From Floccularia luteovirens (lineage: Eukaryota > Basidiomycota > Agaricomycetes > Agaricales > Squamanitaceae), in assembly GCA_009739215.1 (NCBI GenBank), contig VSJF01000006.1, positions 1,426,001-1,490,000 on the forward strand: a stretch of DNA of 64,000 nucleotides. Reading direction: 5' to 3'. The notes beneath the pieces are model-generated. The model was not told where the DNA came from, did no database searches, and worked only from the letters and a program-made list of their open reading frames with translations. The position numbers and the translations under genes were made by a program. How positions within the stretch are numbered: position 1 is the first letter of the stretch; the number at the start of each line of letters is the position of its first letter. Of the stretch, positions 24,309-34,856 are shown one piece after another.

Positions 24309-25246
24309 TCATTCTCTTTGAATCGTTTTCATTTCCACTTCCTGCCTTTGAAATTTCTCCAATTGCTCTTTCAATGTTTTATTTTCCTGCATCAATTTTA
24401 GTTCTCCCTCGGTCGGTTCCTGGATTTGAAAAAGGGGAATGCTCAGTATACAAATAATAGCAGTTACTTGAAAAGAATATTGAATACTGACAGCTTTGTT
24501 GAACTTCGCCAGGTCGGCTTCAAATTTCTCCTGAACCTCCCTATAGCCATCCGGTTCCACCCTTTGGATGGTAATTCCACGAAACTTTCCTTGTTTCTTA
24601 TTCGCCTCGATATATTCACTGTGATCGTACGCCGATTTTAGGACTTTAACAATCACTGCTGTGAACCAGAAGCATTGGTTATGCAAGGCGTTATAATACG
24701 GCGCATGATTGTGAACAGTAGAGGCAAGAACAGCGAGATCGGACAATGTAAGAAGGCGTTTAGCTCATTCATGATTAAACTCCACTGTTTGAATGAGTTC
24801 GTCCTTGCTAGGAAGTTTCTCTATGGCCTGGACGTGATCTTTGACTGAATAGCAGTACGAAATAGGGACACTGCTACTTTTCGAGATATAGAGATATTTC
24901 TGCTCCTTTGATGTGTCGATACATCGATCGAAAAGTAAGTAACCACACGGTGTCATGAAGAAGATCTATGAACTGAAGCTGTTATAAATTCGTGTTGGGA
25001 ATCTTCCTTCTCCTTGTAAATTCGAATTTCGCGAATTATAGATTGATCGGAGACAGTTGTTTTTGTGGACTTTAGAATCGTGGTATATGCTGTCACATCC
25101 ATTGAGGTCGTGGGGAACACAAAATCAAGGACCCCATGAACAGCGCTATGTGCAAGATTACTTGGCGCGGATATGTACTCGTTTGTTCTGCGATCGTTTC
25201 CATTGGCAGCTGGTTTGGTGGATTTGATCGAAGCAAAAAAGGTCAT
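24309..25246 (-). pseudogene. uncharacterised coiled-coil family, copy 3 (broken)
   Basis: Third copy of the family at 19224 and 21060. The start at 25246 opens MTFFASIKSTKPAANGNDRR. A one-base deletion near 24956 (after VHRSSS) shifts frame, and a TGA follows at about 24769 (after FNHE) in the body. Beyond these the H-N-H-A-P-Y-Y-N-A-L-H-N-Q-C-F-W-F-T motif and the coiled-coil second exon are still recognisable. Two independent lesions, one of them a nonsense substitution, make this a real pseudogene rather than a sequencing slip. Confidence 0.78.
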
Positions 25247-25962
25247 TTTAAGATATTCGAAGAACAGGTAGTACAGTCGAAAGGGAGGGTGTTCTGAGAC
25301 CCGAAACACGAGGCTTTAAACATTGGATTGGTGCTCGGTAATTTTGGATCTCGATAGATCTGGTAACTGATCCATGTGGTTGGAACCATGAATGAGACTA
25401 TGGGGTAGAGGGTTAGACACGACCGTCCCGTGTCTTACGACATTATGAGCGTCAGAACCTGCTAAAACACGCTGTGTGAACTAAATATAACTCCCTAGAC
25501 CTGAATTGAAAGAAAACAGAAGCGGATGTACATCAAGCCATTGTTCAATTGTGGTGATGGTGGGCATAGGGTTTCCCCGTTGTGGATTACCCCGCTCACA
25601 CTGCTCCTCCGTCGCATATCTATATCCAATATCCTCATAGTCGAAAGTCATGATAAGCGCTCAGATCACAGTTGTATTGAACATTGTCCTGGGTTGTGGA
25701 GCATCGATTATATCTGGATGACTTGGTGAGAGTCTGCATAATATGATATGGGCGGTACATCGTCACATTGCCTCCTCTTTACTAATGCTGGCGCTAAATT
25801 AAAGTTCGTTCAGTGAGTAGGCGTCAATTTTCCTTATTCTGACATAGACACCGTCATTTGTGCGAAGCGTTTGTTCGCTATGTGCCTTGTCCGAGTCGGA
25901 ATAAGTGCCCTTTGACCATAGAATTCGTTAGTGGTCCGGCTATGTGATGGTCAATGGCTATA
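25247..25962. other. upstream flank of pseudogene copy 3, with inverted repeats
   Basis: About 700 bases, no gene. 25380-25470 is an inverted copy of the flank block at 20815-20880. 25840-25990 is an inverted copy of 22700-22875. Confidence 0.55.
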
Positions 25963-26058
25963 TTGTTCAGGGCTTGAAGCAAAGAATCACATTACAGAAT
26001 ATCTAAATGCGTCCGGTTCTTGTTTGTAAATGGTCTGCGGGTCGAACCGTTCCACCAT
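25963..26058 (-). pseudogene. relic of epimerase-like exon 1 (second)
   Basis: The minus strand from ATG at 26058 reads MVERFDPQTIYKQEPDAF, then meets a TGA where the intact copies encode Lys (SMKRFFA), and continues as FFASSPEQ. The remainder of the gene is absent; the sequence to the left belongs to the coiled-coil family flank. It lies about 490 bases from the 3' end of intact copy B, as expected for a former tandem pair. Confidence 0.75.
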
Positions 26059-26545
26059 ATGCATGATCTTGGAGAAGGTAGAGCGCATATGCTCTGATCA
26101 ATACATTCCCACGAAGTCATGTACAACCAGTAACTCCGCGAATCAAACAAACAGTGTATACATAACTTTAAGTTGGGAAGCTAGAATATTGTCACTGTGA
26201 TAATCACCGTTATGGGAATTTACAGCTGGAACACACCTAATGTAATACTTTCCAAAGAGGTACAAATTAATCTCCTATCATGTGTTCTCGAGAGATACAC
26301 ACTTTAAGGGACCCCAAGGTCGTATCACTATCGCCTCTCCGAACCTAGACAGCATTCGAAATCAGTGCAAAGAGGTGTGGATACCTTGGTTTAGGAAAAC
26401 GACGTTAATCAGCCGTGTTTCAATTTTTGCTTTTGAGCTGCAATCCTTGCATTCCGACATCACATACTACCATAAACCCAAGAATCTATACTTACATCCG
26501 CACCGAACATTCAATGCAATACGCCCGATTTCCCATGCATTTCTA
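26059..26545. repeat. epimerase upstream flank, copy next to the relic
   Basis: Resembles 16784-17340, the 5' flank of epimerase copy A. An open frame from 26282 has no recognisable content. Confidence 0.5.
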
Positions 26546-28286
26546 TCAATTCCCCTCAAGGCCCAGTTCCTGAACCACTTCCGCACAAACTTCAAGCCAC
26601 GCTTTCCCAAGTTTTTCAAAATCTTCCACCTACAAAATCAACATTACGTGATTTACACGAGAAAAAAAAATATAAATGACAAACCTCATTCCATATTTGG
26701 GCACTACAGCGTGTCCACCATTTACCGTTGTGTCGGAAGTGTGCTGAGTAGATGTTACGCTGCACAAGCAGTTTATTCTTGAAGCTAAGGTCGATTTCGC
26801 TGCTAAATCCCACATGAGCAGGGAATGGAAGCTCAACGTTGACCTCAATAATACAATCATCAAAACCAATATCAATAGGAATTGATGAGTTGATGAAAAC
26901 AAATATTTACCATGTTCAGAGTCATACTCCCTTCTGGATCCATGACACTCGTGCCCATTACCTCTGCAAGACGTTTGCCACCCTTAAGCGCGAGTTCGTG
27001 ACAATACTCATTGAGTTTCTCTTCTCCTCCAAGCCAGTTGCGAAAGTCCAGGGCTGAAAACAATTGGGCTTCATTCATCAAGGCGGAGAGGACTTGTCTT
27101 ACCAGCTGTGACAGTGAGGAATGGCGCAAAGTCGATTGTTCCATTCCCTGGAGTATATCAATTACCTCAATTCTCAATACTTAAAAAGAGGAGAAATTAC
27201 ATTCAAACTGGTCGACCAAGTTTAATTCCCCTCTGTTTTGCGGAGAGACGTATGAGTGGGATGTGGGTATGGATGATTCAATTATATGCTGGTTACTTAA
27301 CCTTGCCATGAGCTTTTCAAATTATGAGAATCGTTGAAGAGGGCTCTTACCGCTCTGGGATATACAAAACTGCACATGAACGTTTTGCGTACAACCACTT
27401 ATGACAATTCTGTGAACGAATGTCAGTAATCTAACAGACTCAGGCATGTCTTCATACCGAAACCCAAAAATCGGGTACAGCTTCTGTCAAATTGATTCCG
27501 ACTTCTTGACCAATGGAATGTGCACCGTCTATAACACTCAGTACTCCCTCCTCTTTGCATATCTTAACAAGTTCTTGCCAAGGAAGCAGTATACCAGGGT
27601 TAGAAATAATACTATCAATCACTGCCACCCGTCTCTTATTTTCAATTTTTGGGAGAGCTTTCAAGTGTTTCCTGAATTGTGTGACAATTTCTGCATGAGT
27701 AGTGGGAAATGCCAATGTTACGTTCGAAACCGTAGGATGCGGAGGTATATCACTCAAATATTGAGCAGTACGAGCGATCGATCCATAAGTTGTGTTGACT
27801 GCGCGTTGTTCTTAAGTTCGGCGTGGTTACAAAAGATGGGGACGCCAACCACATACACACAATTATTTTATCACCTTCCTCCCAGTGGATATTGCGGAGG
27901 ACGGTGTTGATCCCCATCGAAGCGTTCGAGACCAAGAAACATTCGTCTCTTTTTGCACCTATGAGCTTTGCGAGTTTCTCCCGAACACCATTCATGATTG
28001 GCTGATATTTCAATCGCAAGAAATGATCTGGATTTGCCTCGATTTGCACGCCTATCTCGGTAGCAGCTTGATGTACGGGTATCGGAGTGGACCCATAAGA
28101 TCCTAAAGAAATACGAACAATCATTTTCAAATGATCAATACACTATCCGCCGTTCTAATAATTGATACAATGGCTAACCGCTATTCAAGTTGACATATTT
28201 TGAGTCTAATGCAAAGAATCTTTTCATCGGATGACCGAATCCAGGAGGTTCTTGTTTGTAAAGAGCCTGTAGGTCGAAATATTCCA
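26546..28286 (-). CDS. Isopenicillin N epimerase-like PLP enzyme (aminotransferase class V), copy B
   Basis: Paralogue of the gene at 15061-16780 and apparently intact. Start at 28286 gives MEYFDLQALYKQEPPGF. Motifs: SYGSTPIPVHQAATE, VSNASMGINTVLRN, TTYGSIARTAQY, the PLP-Asp site VIDGAHSIGQEVG, and the Schiff-base Lys in NCHKWLYAKRSC with the usual His. The C-terminal domain has DFRNWLGGEEKL and KWWTRCSAQIWNE, and the last exon ends LEVCAEVVQELGLEGN before the stop at 26546. The intron positions match copy A. Reaction unknown; the annotated name reflects family resemblance only. Confidence 0.9.
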
Positions 28287-29317
28287 TGGTAGATGCAATT
28301 GAGAGAAAGGCGTGGGTACGAAATTAGCAAACCGGTTTCTTGTCAGAGCGGGGCGATATGGTCCACGTGACTTGCACAAAGTGGGAGACACAAATCACGA
28401 CCACAAAGTCGAGGCGGGTTGCTGACGCGGACGTTCGAGGTTGGAAAACATGGTCTTTGAAGCCCAGAAGCTGAGATGTTTCCAATACGAAATGAACCGG
28501 TTCTTATCAACGTAGCATTGCCATGGCATTTGCCAGTCGCGACCTTTTCTGTATACCTACTTCGCTGTAGAGTCGAAAAAAAGATAGTGCCAGCGACATG
28601 TGCCTGCCTTCCGAGCAAACTTGATCGATTGATCGATAGCAACCGCAAGCGGAGCCGCTAGAGCTTGTACAGCGACAGGACTGTCATTCTTCTAGATAAA
28701 GGTGCAAGTTCGATGACTGTACCCTCGGAATTATTTTTCAAATTAGTGACATTCCACGTGACTATCTGTCACATTAGCACCCCAATTTGGCAGTCCAGAC
28801 TCTTTCTGTGGTTTTACTCCGACTCCGAGGATTGATTTAAGTATCGTCGTTGTCCGAATGAATAATATCGGCGCATTTGGGTACATAGGCCCGACACTTC
28901 ACCAAGCTACACACACAACCTGGCGTATCAGTTACAGGCCGTATTTTAATAGGTAATAGACTGCGGTGGTGTTGTATCTGGTTTATATTTTGAGAATAAC
29001 ACTCCAGTCTAGAAAAGTATCTTGGACGTGCCGTCCTTGCATGCTTCCAATTCTATTCAAGACGCTGATATCGCGGATCCTCCGAGATGCTCTATGGTCA
29101 TGCGCGTAGGCACGCAAGTCATCTCCGAAGAGGAAGTCACCCTTCTTCCACCGCCATGTCAGTTTGTCCCGTGCCATTGAGAAAATTCTAGCTTTTCTTA
29201 TCCGAAACACGATTTTTATACTGATATAATATGCATGTCTTTTTTCTCCTTCTTGGACCATTTCATTCGCTCGTTCCTCCCTTGCAGAAACACCCTCCTG
29301 TCTTTTCTCATTTAATT
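28287..29317. other. intergenic, divergent promoters
   Basis: About 1 kb between divergently transcribed copy B and the DUF6534 gene. No gene, repeat or RNA recognised; small open frames at 28343-28661 and 28983-29261 look like chance. Confidence 0.5.
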
Positions 29318-31566
29318 ATGTCGTCCTTGCATCTTGACAAAACGTGAGCAGAAATCTTAGTGTCCCAGAAGTTGGACTCACCCATTGTCAGGCTCGGAGC
29401 AGCTTATATCGGCGTAGTAATAGCTGCAATGTGAATCTGACCTTTCTCCTTGGATATTGCCTATTCTAATAAACAATCTTTCGTATCCTGTAGCCTTCAC
29501 GGTGGTAAGTCTTAATTATCGACTCTGATTAAACAGTTTCAATACTCTTTGTTAGTCTCCTGCGTACAAGTATGGTATTATTACCTTCACCAGAAGGATA
29601 CTTGGTCAACGATTTTTCTGGTACTCTTACATCAATTAGCTGGTATACTATGCAATCGTTAATCTCAACGCTAGGTCGGTTCGGTCATGGTGTTTGATAC
29701 GATTCACCAAGTGCTGATTACCCACACTGGTAATTAAAAAACTTCCTCCCCTCATCCACCTTCCTAATGGCACATGAAAAGTGTATAACTATCTCGTTAC
29801 TGGTTGGGGCGATCAACAAGCACTCCAACGCCTCATCTGGTAAGCTATCCTTTATCGTATTAGAAACACCTGTGTTAAGTCATGATTACAGGAGCATGCT
29901 TGTACGTGATTCATCAAAATGCAGATATAACCCCTTAACTCATCAATCAAACTAGGTTGAAGTTCTATTTAATGTGAGTTGTCAGCATATATTCTCCCAA
30001 GTCTCAACAAACTTATAGCTTGGCACAGGGCTTTACCGCATTATTAGTCCAAAGGTGACCGTTCATATTTATGAGAAACTTGATGGAGTTCCTGACCGTA
30101 TGTCGAATCAGCTTCTTGACTATGCGGGTTTGGAGGTGTACGTCACGGCATTAGAACGATTATGACTACCTACTCACCAATGTAAATATTCAGTGAGTGG
30201 TAAAAAGATATGGCTTACTGGCCTTGTAGTGCGTATCTCGCTCCAAGCAATTTTCGTCTTCTGATATTGATCACCTTCCAGGTAATCCTCGTCGCCGGTG
30301 AATTTGGTAAGTTTAACCAACATTACTGCACGCGGGCCTTGTCATTCATTCAACACTTACTTCCATAGCTTGCGTTGTCGGTAAGCTACATGTTTAGAAT
30401 TCCTAGTCCATATTACAATCTCTCATCTTATGCTTTGATAGCTTTCACCGGCATGTCGTTAGTGTATATATACATGCTCATTCGTATTGCGTTTCTAATA
30501 TCTGTCTCCTATCTAATATAGTCTTCGATTGCAGAGTTTCGAGCAACTGGCACACTTAAAGGTAAGTTATTAGCAACTCGGCTCTTTCATCTCGGTTCAT
30601 AATCCCGTCCCCAGTGGCTATCGATCCTTGTGAACGCTTTAGCAGCTGCTGGGGATGTGCTCATTGCAGCAACCCTCTGCACTCTCCTTCATCGATCACG
30701 TACTGGATTCCAAAGGTACCTAACATCTTCATGTTTCGTTATATGATTGTATATTTTCTTTCTCCACATTAAACAGGTCCGACACTATGATCAACAAATT
30801 GGTAATGCATATCCCTTTTTTCACACATGAGCTTATTCTTAATTGAAATGTACAGATCTTGTTTGCCGTCAATACAGGCTTTCTCACAAGGTAAAGCAAA
30901 TCAACCTTCCGTTCTATTCCCATCGATCGGATCCTCATCATGTGTATAGCCTTTGTGCGGTTGCTTCCTTAATATCAGTACGTTCCTTCTTCAATGACAT
31001 CAGACATCAGACTACAGAATAGCTTATCTCTAATTTCGTCAGATCGTTGTCGCAGGAGAAACTTTCCTTTACATCAGCTTCTTTTTCTGTATCGGCAGAC
31101 GTAAGTTATGATACCAGGTTTATATGACTCGTACTTAACAAATCTACTTTGAGTAAAAAGTTTACACCAACTCTCTCTTGGCGACTCTCAATGCTCGAAA
31201 GATGATCCGCGGTGCTGCCGAAGGAATCCATAGTACCAGTGAGAATTTATCCCTTTCCTTGAGAGAGTTACCTAAGAACAGCCTTCATTCTTCGAGGGTA
31301 AGTATATTTTTGAAGTTGCAATGAACCTAAAACTGACTGTGTTCTTTTTTCGTAAAGCGTCCAACGAATATCTCGATTAAAATAGATACTACCAAAGAAT
31401 TTGCCACGGATTCGGACCAAGGGCATGATAACGACAACGAGAAAATGGACACTTCCACAATGGTGAGCTTCACTCATTCTATACAGTTCATCCTGCTCAA
31501 GTTTGTTTGCAGGTTGCGGGTTCACCAGGAGGCAACTACAAAGAATCAAATGGACAAGCCGTGTGA
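29318..31566 (+). CDS. DUF6534-type integral membrane protein
   Basis: Basidiomycete-specific multi-pass membrane protein, receptor-like in topology, function unknown. The gene is split into about 15 very short exons and so is nearly invisible as open frames. I placed it by motif: start 29318 (MSSLHLDKT), then LGAAYIGVVIAAMLHG, SCVQVWYYYLHQKDTW, VMVFDTIHQVLITHTVYNYL, LAQGFTALLVQSF, MRVWRLSGKKIWLTG, WLSILVNALAAAGDVLIAA, the family signature LHRSRTGFQRSDTMINKL, ILFAVNTGFLTSLCAVASL, TFLYISFFFCIGRLYTNSLL, ATLNARK, and a polar tail ending NGQAV before TGA at 31564. All phases agree, giving roughly 330 residues with about seven hydrophobic segments. The tail is Asp/Asn-rich and probably cytosolic. 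Confidence 0.88.
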
Positions 31567-31957
31567 TTTATTGGAACCTTTGATACCGCTTTTTTGTGAT
31601 TTGGAGGTTATTTTGGATCCTACAGGATAGTTATCCCCGCCCGAGTATCAAAAAAAGTGTACCATACAAAACCACCCGGCTGGGGTGAATATTTCGGTAT
31701 ACCGAACCAGGGATTTTGACGAGAAATGATAAAAGGAATACCTGGTGTATACTGTGTATAAAATTGAAAATGACATGTTTGCTCAACATTATGCGATATG
31801 AAGTTTCAAATAGATAAAAAACCTGTGGTGTATAGATAATTTGTGTTGGGGAAGCACCTTTCATGGGCCTCCCAGAACATAAGCCCCAATCGAAAATTGA
31901 TAAATACGCCATATATGCAGAGGTCGAATTGGTCCACCCACAAAGACCATTTTTAAT
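31567..31957. other. intergenic, convergent 3' ends
   Basis: About 390 bases between the DUF6534 gene and the RPC25 gene. An antisense open frame (31631-31912) has no recognisable content. Confidence 0.5.
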
Positions 31958-32929
31958 CTAACCCTCATCCATGACATCTCCATTTTCTTCCGCTTCCTGA
32001 ACTTGTGCGGCATTATTCCACCACACGACTGGACCAAGTCCTTGTTCCGCTATTGAGCACTAAACATACAATGATCACTCATATCCCAGACGCATACAGA
32101 TTGTCTTAAAAAAACGCACTATGATATTATATGGTGCCCGTTTAGCTTCCCTTTGTATCTGTACTCCCTCAGTTGCTTTCGGTGGCCCAGGTTCGTCGTC
32201 GTAGAACTCATCTGCTTCAACACGGACCCGTACCACTTCGCCTTGGTCGATGTACATGCGTTCAGAGACAGGGGTATCAAGCATTTCCGTTGTCGTTGTT
32301 AGATTTGAATCGGGTAACCAGAAGTGGGCACGCTCGTTGGGGTCACTGGTGGAGTAGTGAAAACATGGTCATTAGAGAAAATCCACCAAGAGATACCTAC
32401 AAAGCAGTTGGTTGGGGAAGATATACAGCAGGGATGTACATATCATCAAAGAAGCCAATAGTTACTGTAGTTCATTAATTTCTGGGTCACGAAAACAGGT
32501 TGGAAATGGTGACTTACCTCGTATACCTTCCTCGTCTGAGGATTTAACTTTTGCGACGAGTACTTCCGAAGTGAAAGGCCTGAATACAACCATCCGGAAT
32601 ACAAGCTTTGCTCTGTGTCAGGAAACCCAAACACTCAAAGTATAGCGAGAACTGTAGTACCTTTATACCATAGCAAACCATCGCCATAACGGACTTTTCC
32701 CTCACCAGCTTCGACAAGATCGAAAACACATATACAAAGACCCACATCGTGCAACACGCGATTGGCATACTTTTTGTTGATTTCTGCGATGAGAGCATCA
32801 TCTGCGGGTATACCAAAGTTGGCAGGGTGGACTGACATCGTGTCCTGTCTTGATAACATGAGGAATATTCTTTGTTGGAGATTGTAATGAAATTTTTTTT
32901 ATTACCTTGATGATAGATAAGCAGAACAT
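31958..32929 (-). CDS. RPC25: DNA-directed RNA polymerase III subunit RPC25 (Rpb7/E-like)
   Basis: Stalk subunit of RNA polymerase III, needed for initiation on tRNA and 5S genes. Start at 32929: the first exon encodes only MFCLSIIK, then splices (AG just before GACACG) to DTMSVHPANFG. Conserved blocks follow: INKKYANRVLHDVGLCICVFDL, KLVFRMVVFRPFTSEVL, KSSDEEGIRVTIGFFDDMYIP, FWLPDSN, YIDQGEVVRVRVE, and the C-terminal APYNIICSIAEQGLGPVVWW. Six exons keep frame to the TAG at 31958. Length, roughly 225-230 residues, fits the family. The acidic Glu/Asp-rich end is typical. Confidence 0.93.
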
Positions 32930-33268
32930 GTTTGTGATAGAGTTGAAGAAAATTCAGTGCTTGAGATTGTTACTTGTGCCGCTATAAGGCACTGGAGTCT
33001 ATGATCATGAAAGTGGCATGAGAGCTTGTTGCAAGCGTTTGTCAATTAATCAAAGAATATTTTAGCTGAACTTTATCTAATCTCTTGACATTTGCTCACG
33101 TGAGCCTAAAACTTCCAATTCTACAGCGACCGAAAATCACCTTTTTCTAAAACATTTTCTGCTGCCTTGTTATTCCTGAACTCTTGCTTCACCCTCTCAA
33201 CAAGAGTTCCTGAGGTTAATATAAAAAAATAACCTTATCAAGCTATTCAAGGCAACTGAGCAGAGATA
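32930..33268. promoter_or_regulatory. bidirectional promoter region of RPC25 and RIM2
   Basis: About 340 bases between two divergent starts. It must contain both promoters; I could not assign specific elements with confidence. Confidence 0.5.
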
Positions 33269-34422
33269 ATGTCTGATTCTACTACCCCATCGACCAGCTT
33301 TCTTCCTGCAAAGTCGTGGACTCATTTCGTAGCAGGAGGGTATGTTGTTCTCCATTTTCTCTTTAGCAAAGCTGTTCCTCAATAACATTGTATAGTCTTG
33401 GGGGAATGTGCGGAGCGATTGTCACTAGTCCATTTGACGTCGTGAAGACTCGACTTCAGTCAAGTCTATTTCGAGAGAAACGCGCAGCGGTGGGCCTTAT
33501 TGGGAATGGTGGTACTGCAGTCATGGGTGCTCCAAGACAAAGTGGGCTGCTTTATAATTTCGTAGAGACAGGTCATATTCTACGGTATGTGACAAATTTT
33601 CTTCAACCATTCCGGATGGTTCAACCCACAATTCAACTTTAGAGATATATACCGAGAGGAATCTCCTCGGGCGCTCTTTAAAGGATTGGGACCTACACTC
33701 GTTGGCGTTATTCCAGCGCGTTCTATCAACTTCTTTACGTATGGGAATGGAAAGCAAATGATTGCAAATTATTTCAATGACGGAAAGGAGAACACATACG
33801 TTCATCTAACTGCAGCCGCAATTGCTGGTATCGTTACTGGGACTGCTACCAACCCGATTTGGGTTGTGAAAACCCGGTTGCAGCTATCAGCATCTAAACA
33901 AGTTGACAGCACCAAAATGCGTGGGAGTTGGACTACCATAACTCAAATTATGCGTGAAGAGGGTGTAAGGGGTTTTTATAAAGGTCTCAGCGCTAGTTAT
34001 CTGGGCGTGACTGAAGGAACAATCCAGTGGGTACTGTATGAGAGACTGAAGTTGTTGACTGCTGGTACGGAAGGGAAAGGAGGAGTACAGGAATGGGTTG
34101 GTATGCTCGGAAGTGCAGGTACAGCGAAGTGCGTCGCAAGTCTAATAACATATCCTCATGAAGTCAGTCTCCTTGCTTGTCTCAACTCAACCCCTTGTCT
34201 CACGTTGTGCGGCTGTAGGTGATACGAACTCGTTTGCGACAACCAAGCGTTAATGGAGTTATGAAATATACTGGACTTCTACAAACGCTACGCCTCGTCA
34301 TTGCCGAAGAAGGAGCACGCTCGCTCTATGGTGGACTCAGCGCACATCTTATGCGTGTTGTACCGAACGCAGCTGTGATGTATTCAATATATGAAGGCAT
34401 TTTGCGCTATGGCAAGACATAG
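33269..34422 (+). CDS. RIM2: Mitochondrial pyrimidine nucleotide carrier (RIM2/SLC25A33-36 type)
   Basis: Inner-membrane carrier importing pyrimidine (deoxy)nucleoside triphosphates for mitochondrial DNA and RNA synthesis. Three carrier repeats, each with a P-x-(D/E)-x-x-(K/R)-type signature, are visible: SPFDVVKTRLQ, NPIWVVKTRLQ (Trp replacing the acidic residue, as usual in this subfamily) and YPHEVIRTRLR. Start at 33269 (MSDSTTPSTSFLPAKSW). Four exons with introns after AGG, CATATTCTACG and CATGAA all keep frame, ending at 34422. Downstream of the second signature, GLSASYLGVTEGTIQW supports the RIM2 assignment. Confidence 0.93.
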
Positions 34423-34856
34423 GCTGTCTCGAACCGGCAAACAAGATCTTTATGCACCTTTCCTCTGTTTATTCATGGCTTTCTTATTATGCACAATTAC
34501 CCACCACTCAACCATCCGGACCCTTCCCTCCTTTCGTTCCCTATCCGCAGCCGATACCCATAGAACCAAAAAAAAGTATATACTCTACACTCCGTGCGCA
34601 TAGTTAAATTGGTTCATCCAGAACTAGATAATCATCTTTTGCATCTGTACATGTTACTTAAACACACGTGTATCTATATTATCTCTATGTTCCCCAAGTT
34701 GCATTTAAATTTGCATAATAGCTATGATTTTTTATCAACCCGCCCCAAAATAAACATTGCTAGCGAAACAACTATTTAACTTTGCCCATACTCTACATAA
34801 GGTCTGATAATATCTGTTATTACAACAAAAGTCACTGATACAAAGCAGGTATACTC
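34423..34856. other. intergenic, convergent 3' ends
   Basis: About 430 bases between RIM2 and the F-box/WD40 gene. AT-rich, no gene or RNA seen. Confidence 0.55.
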
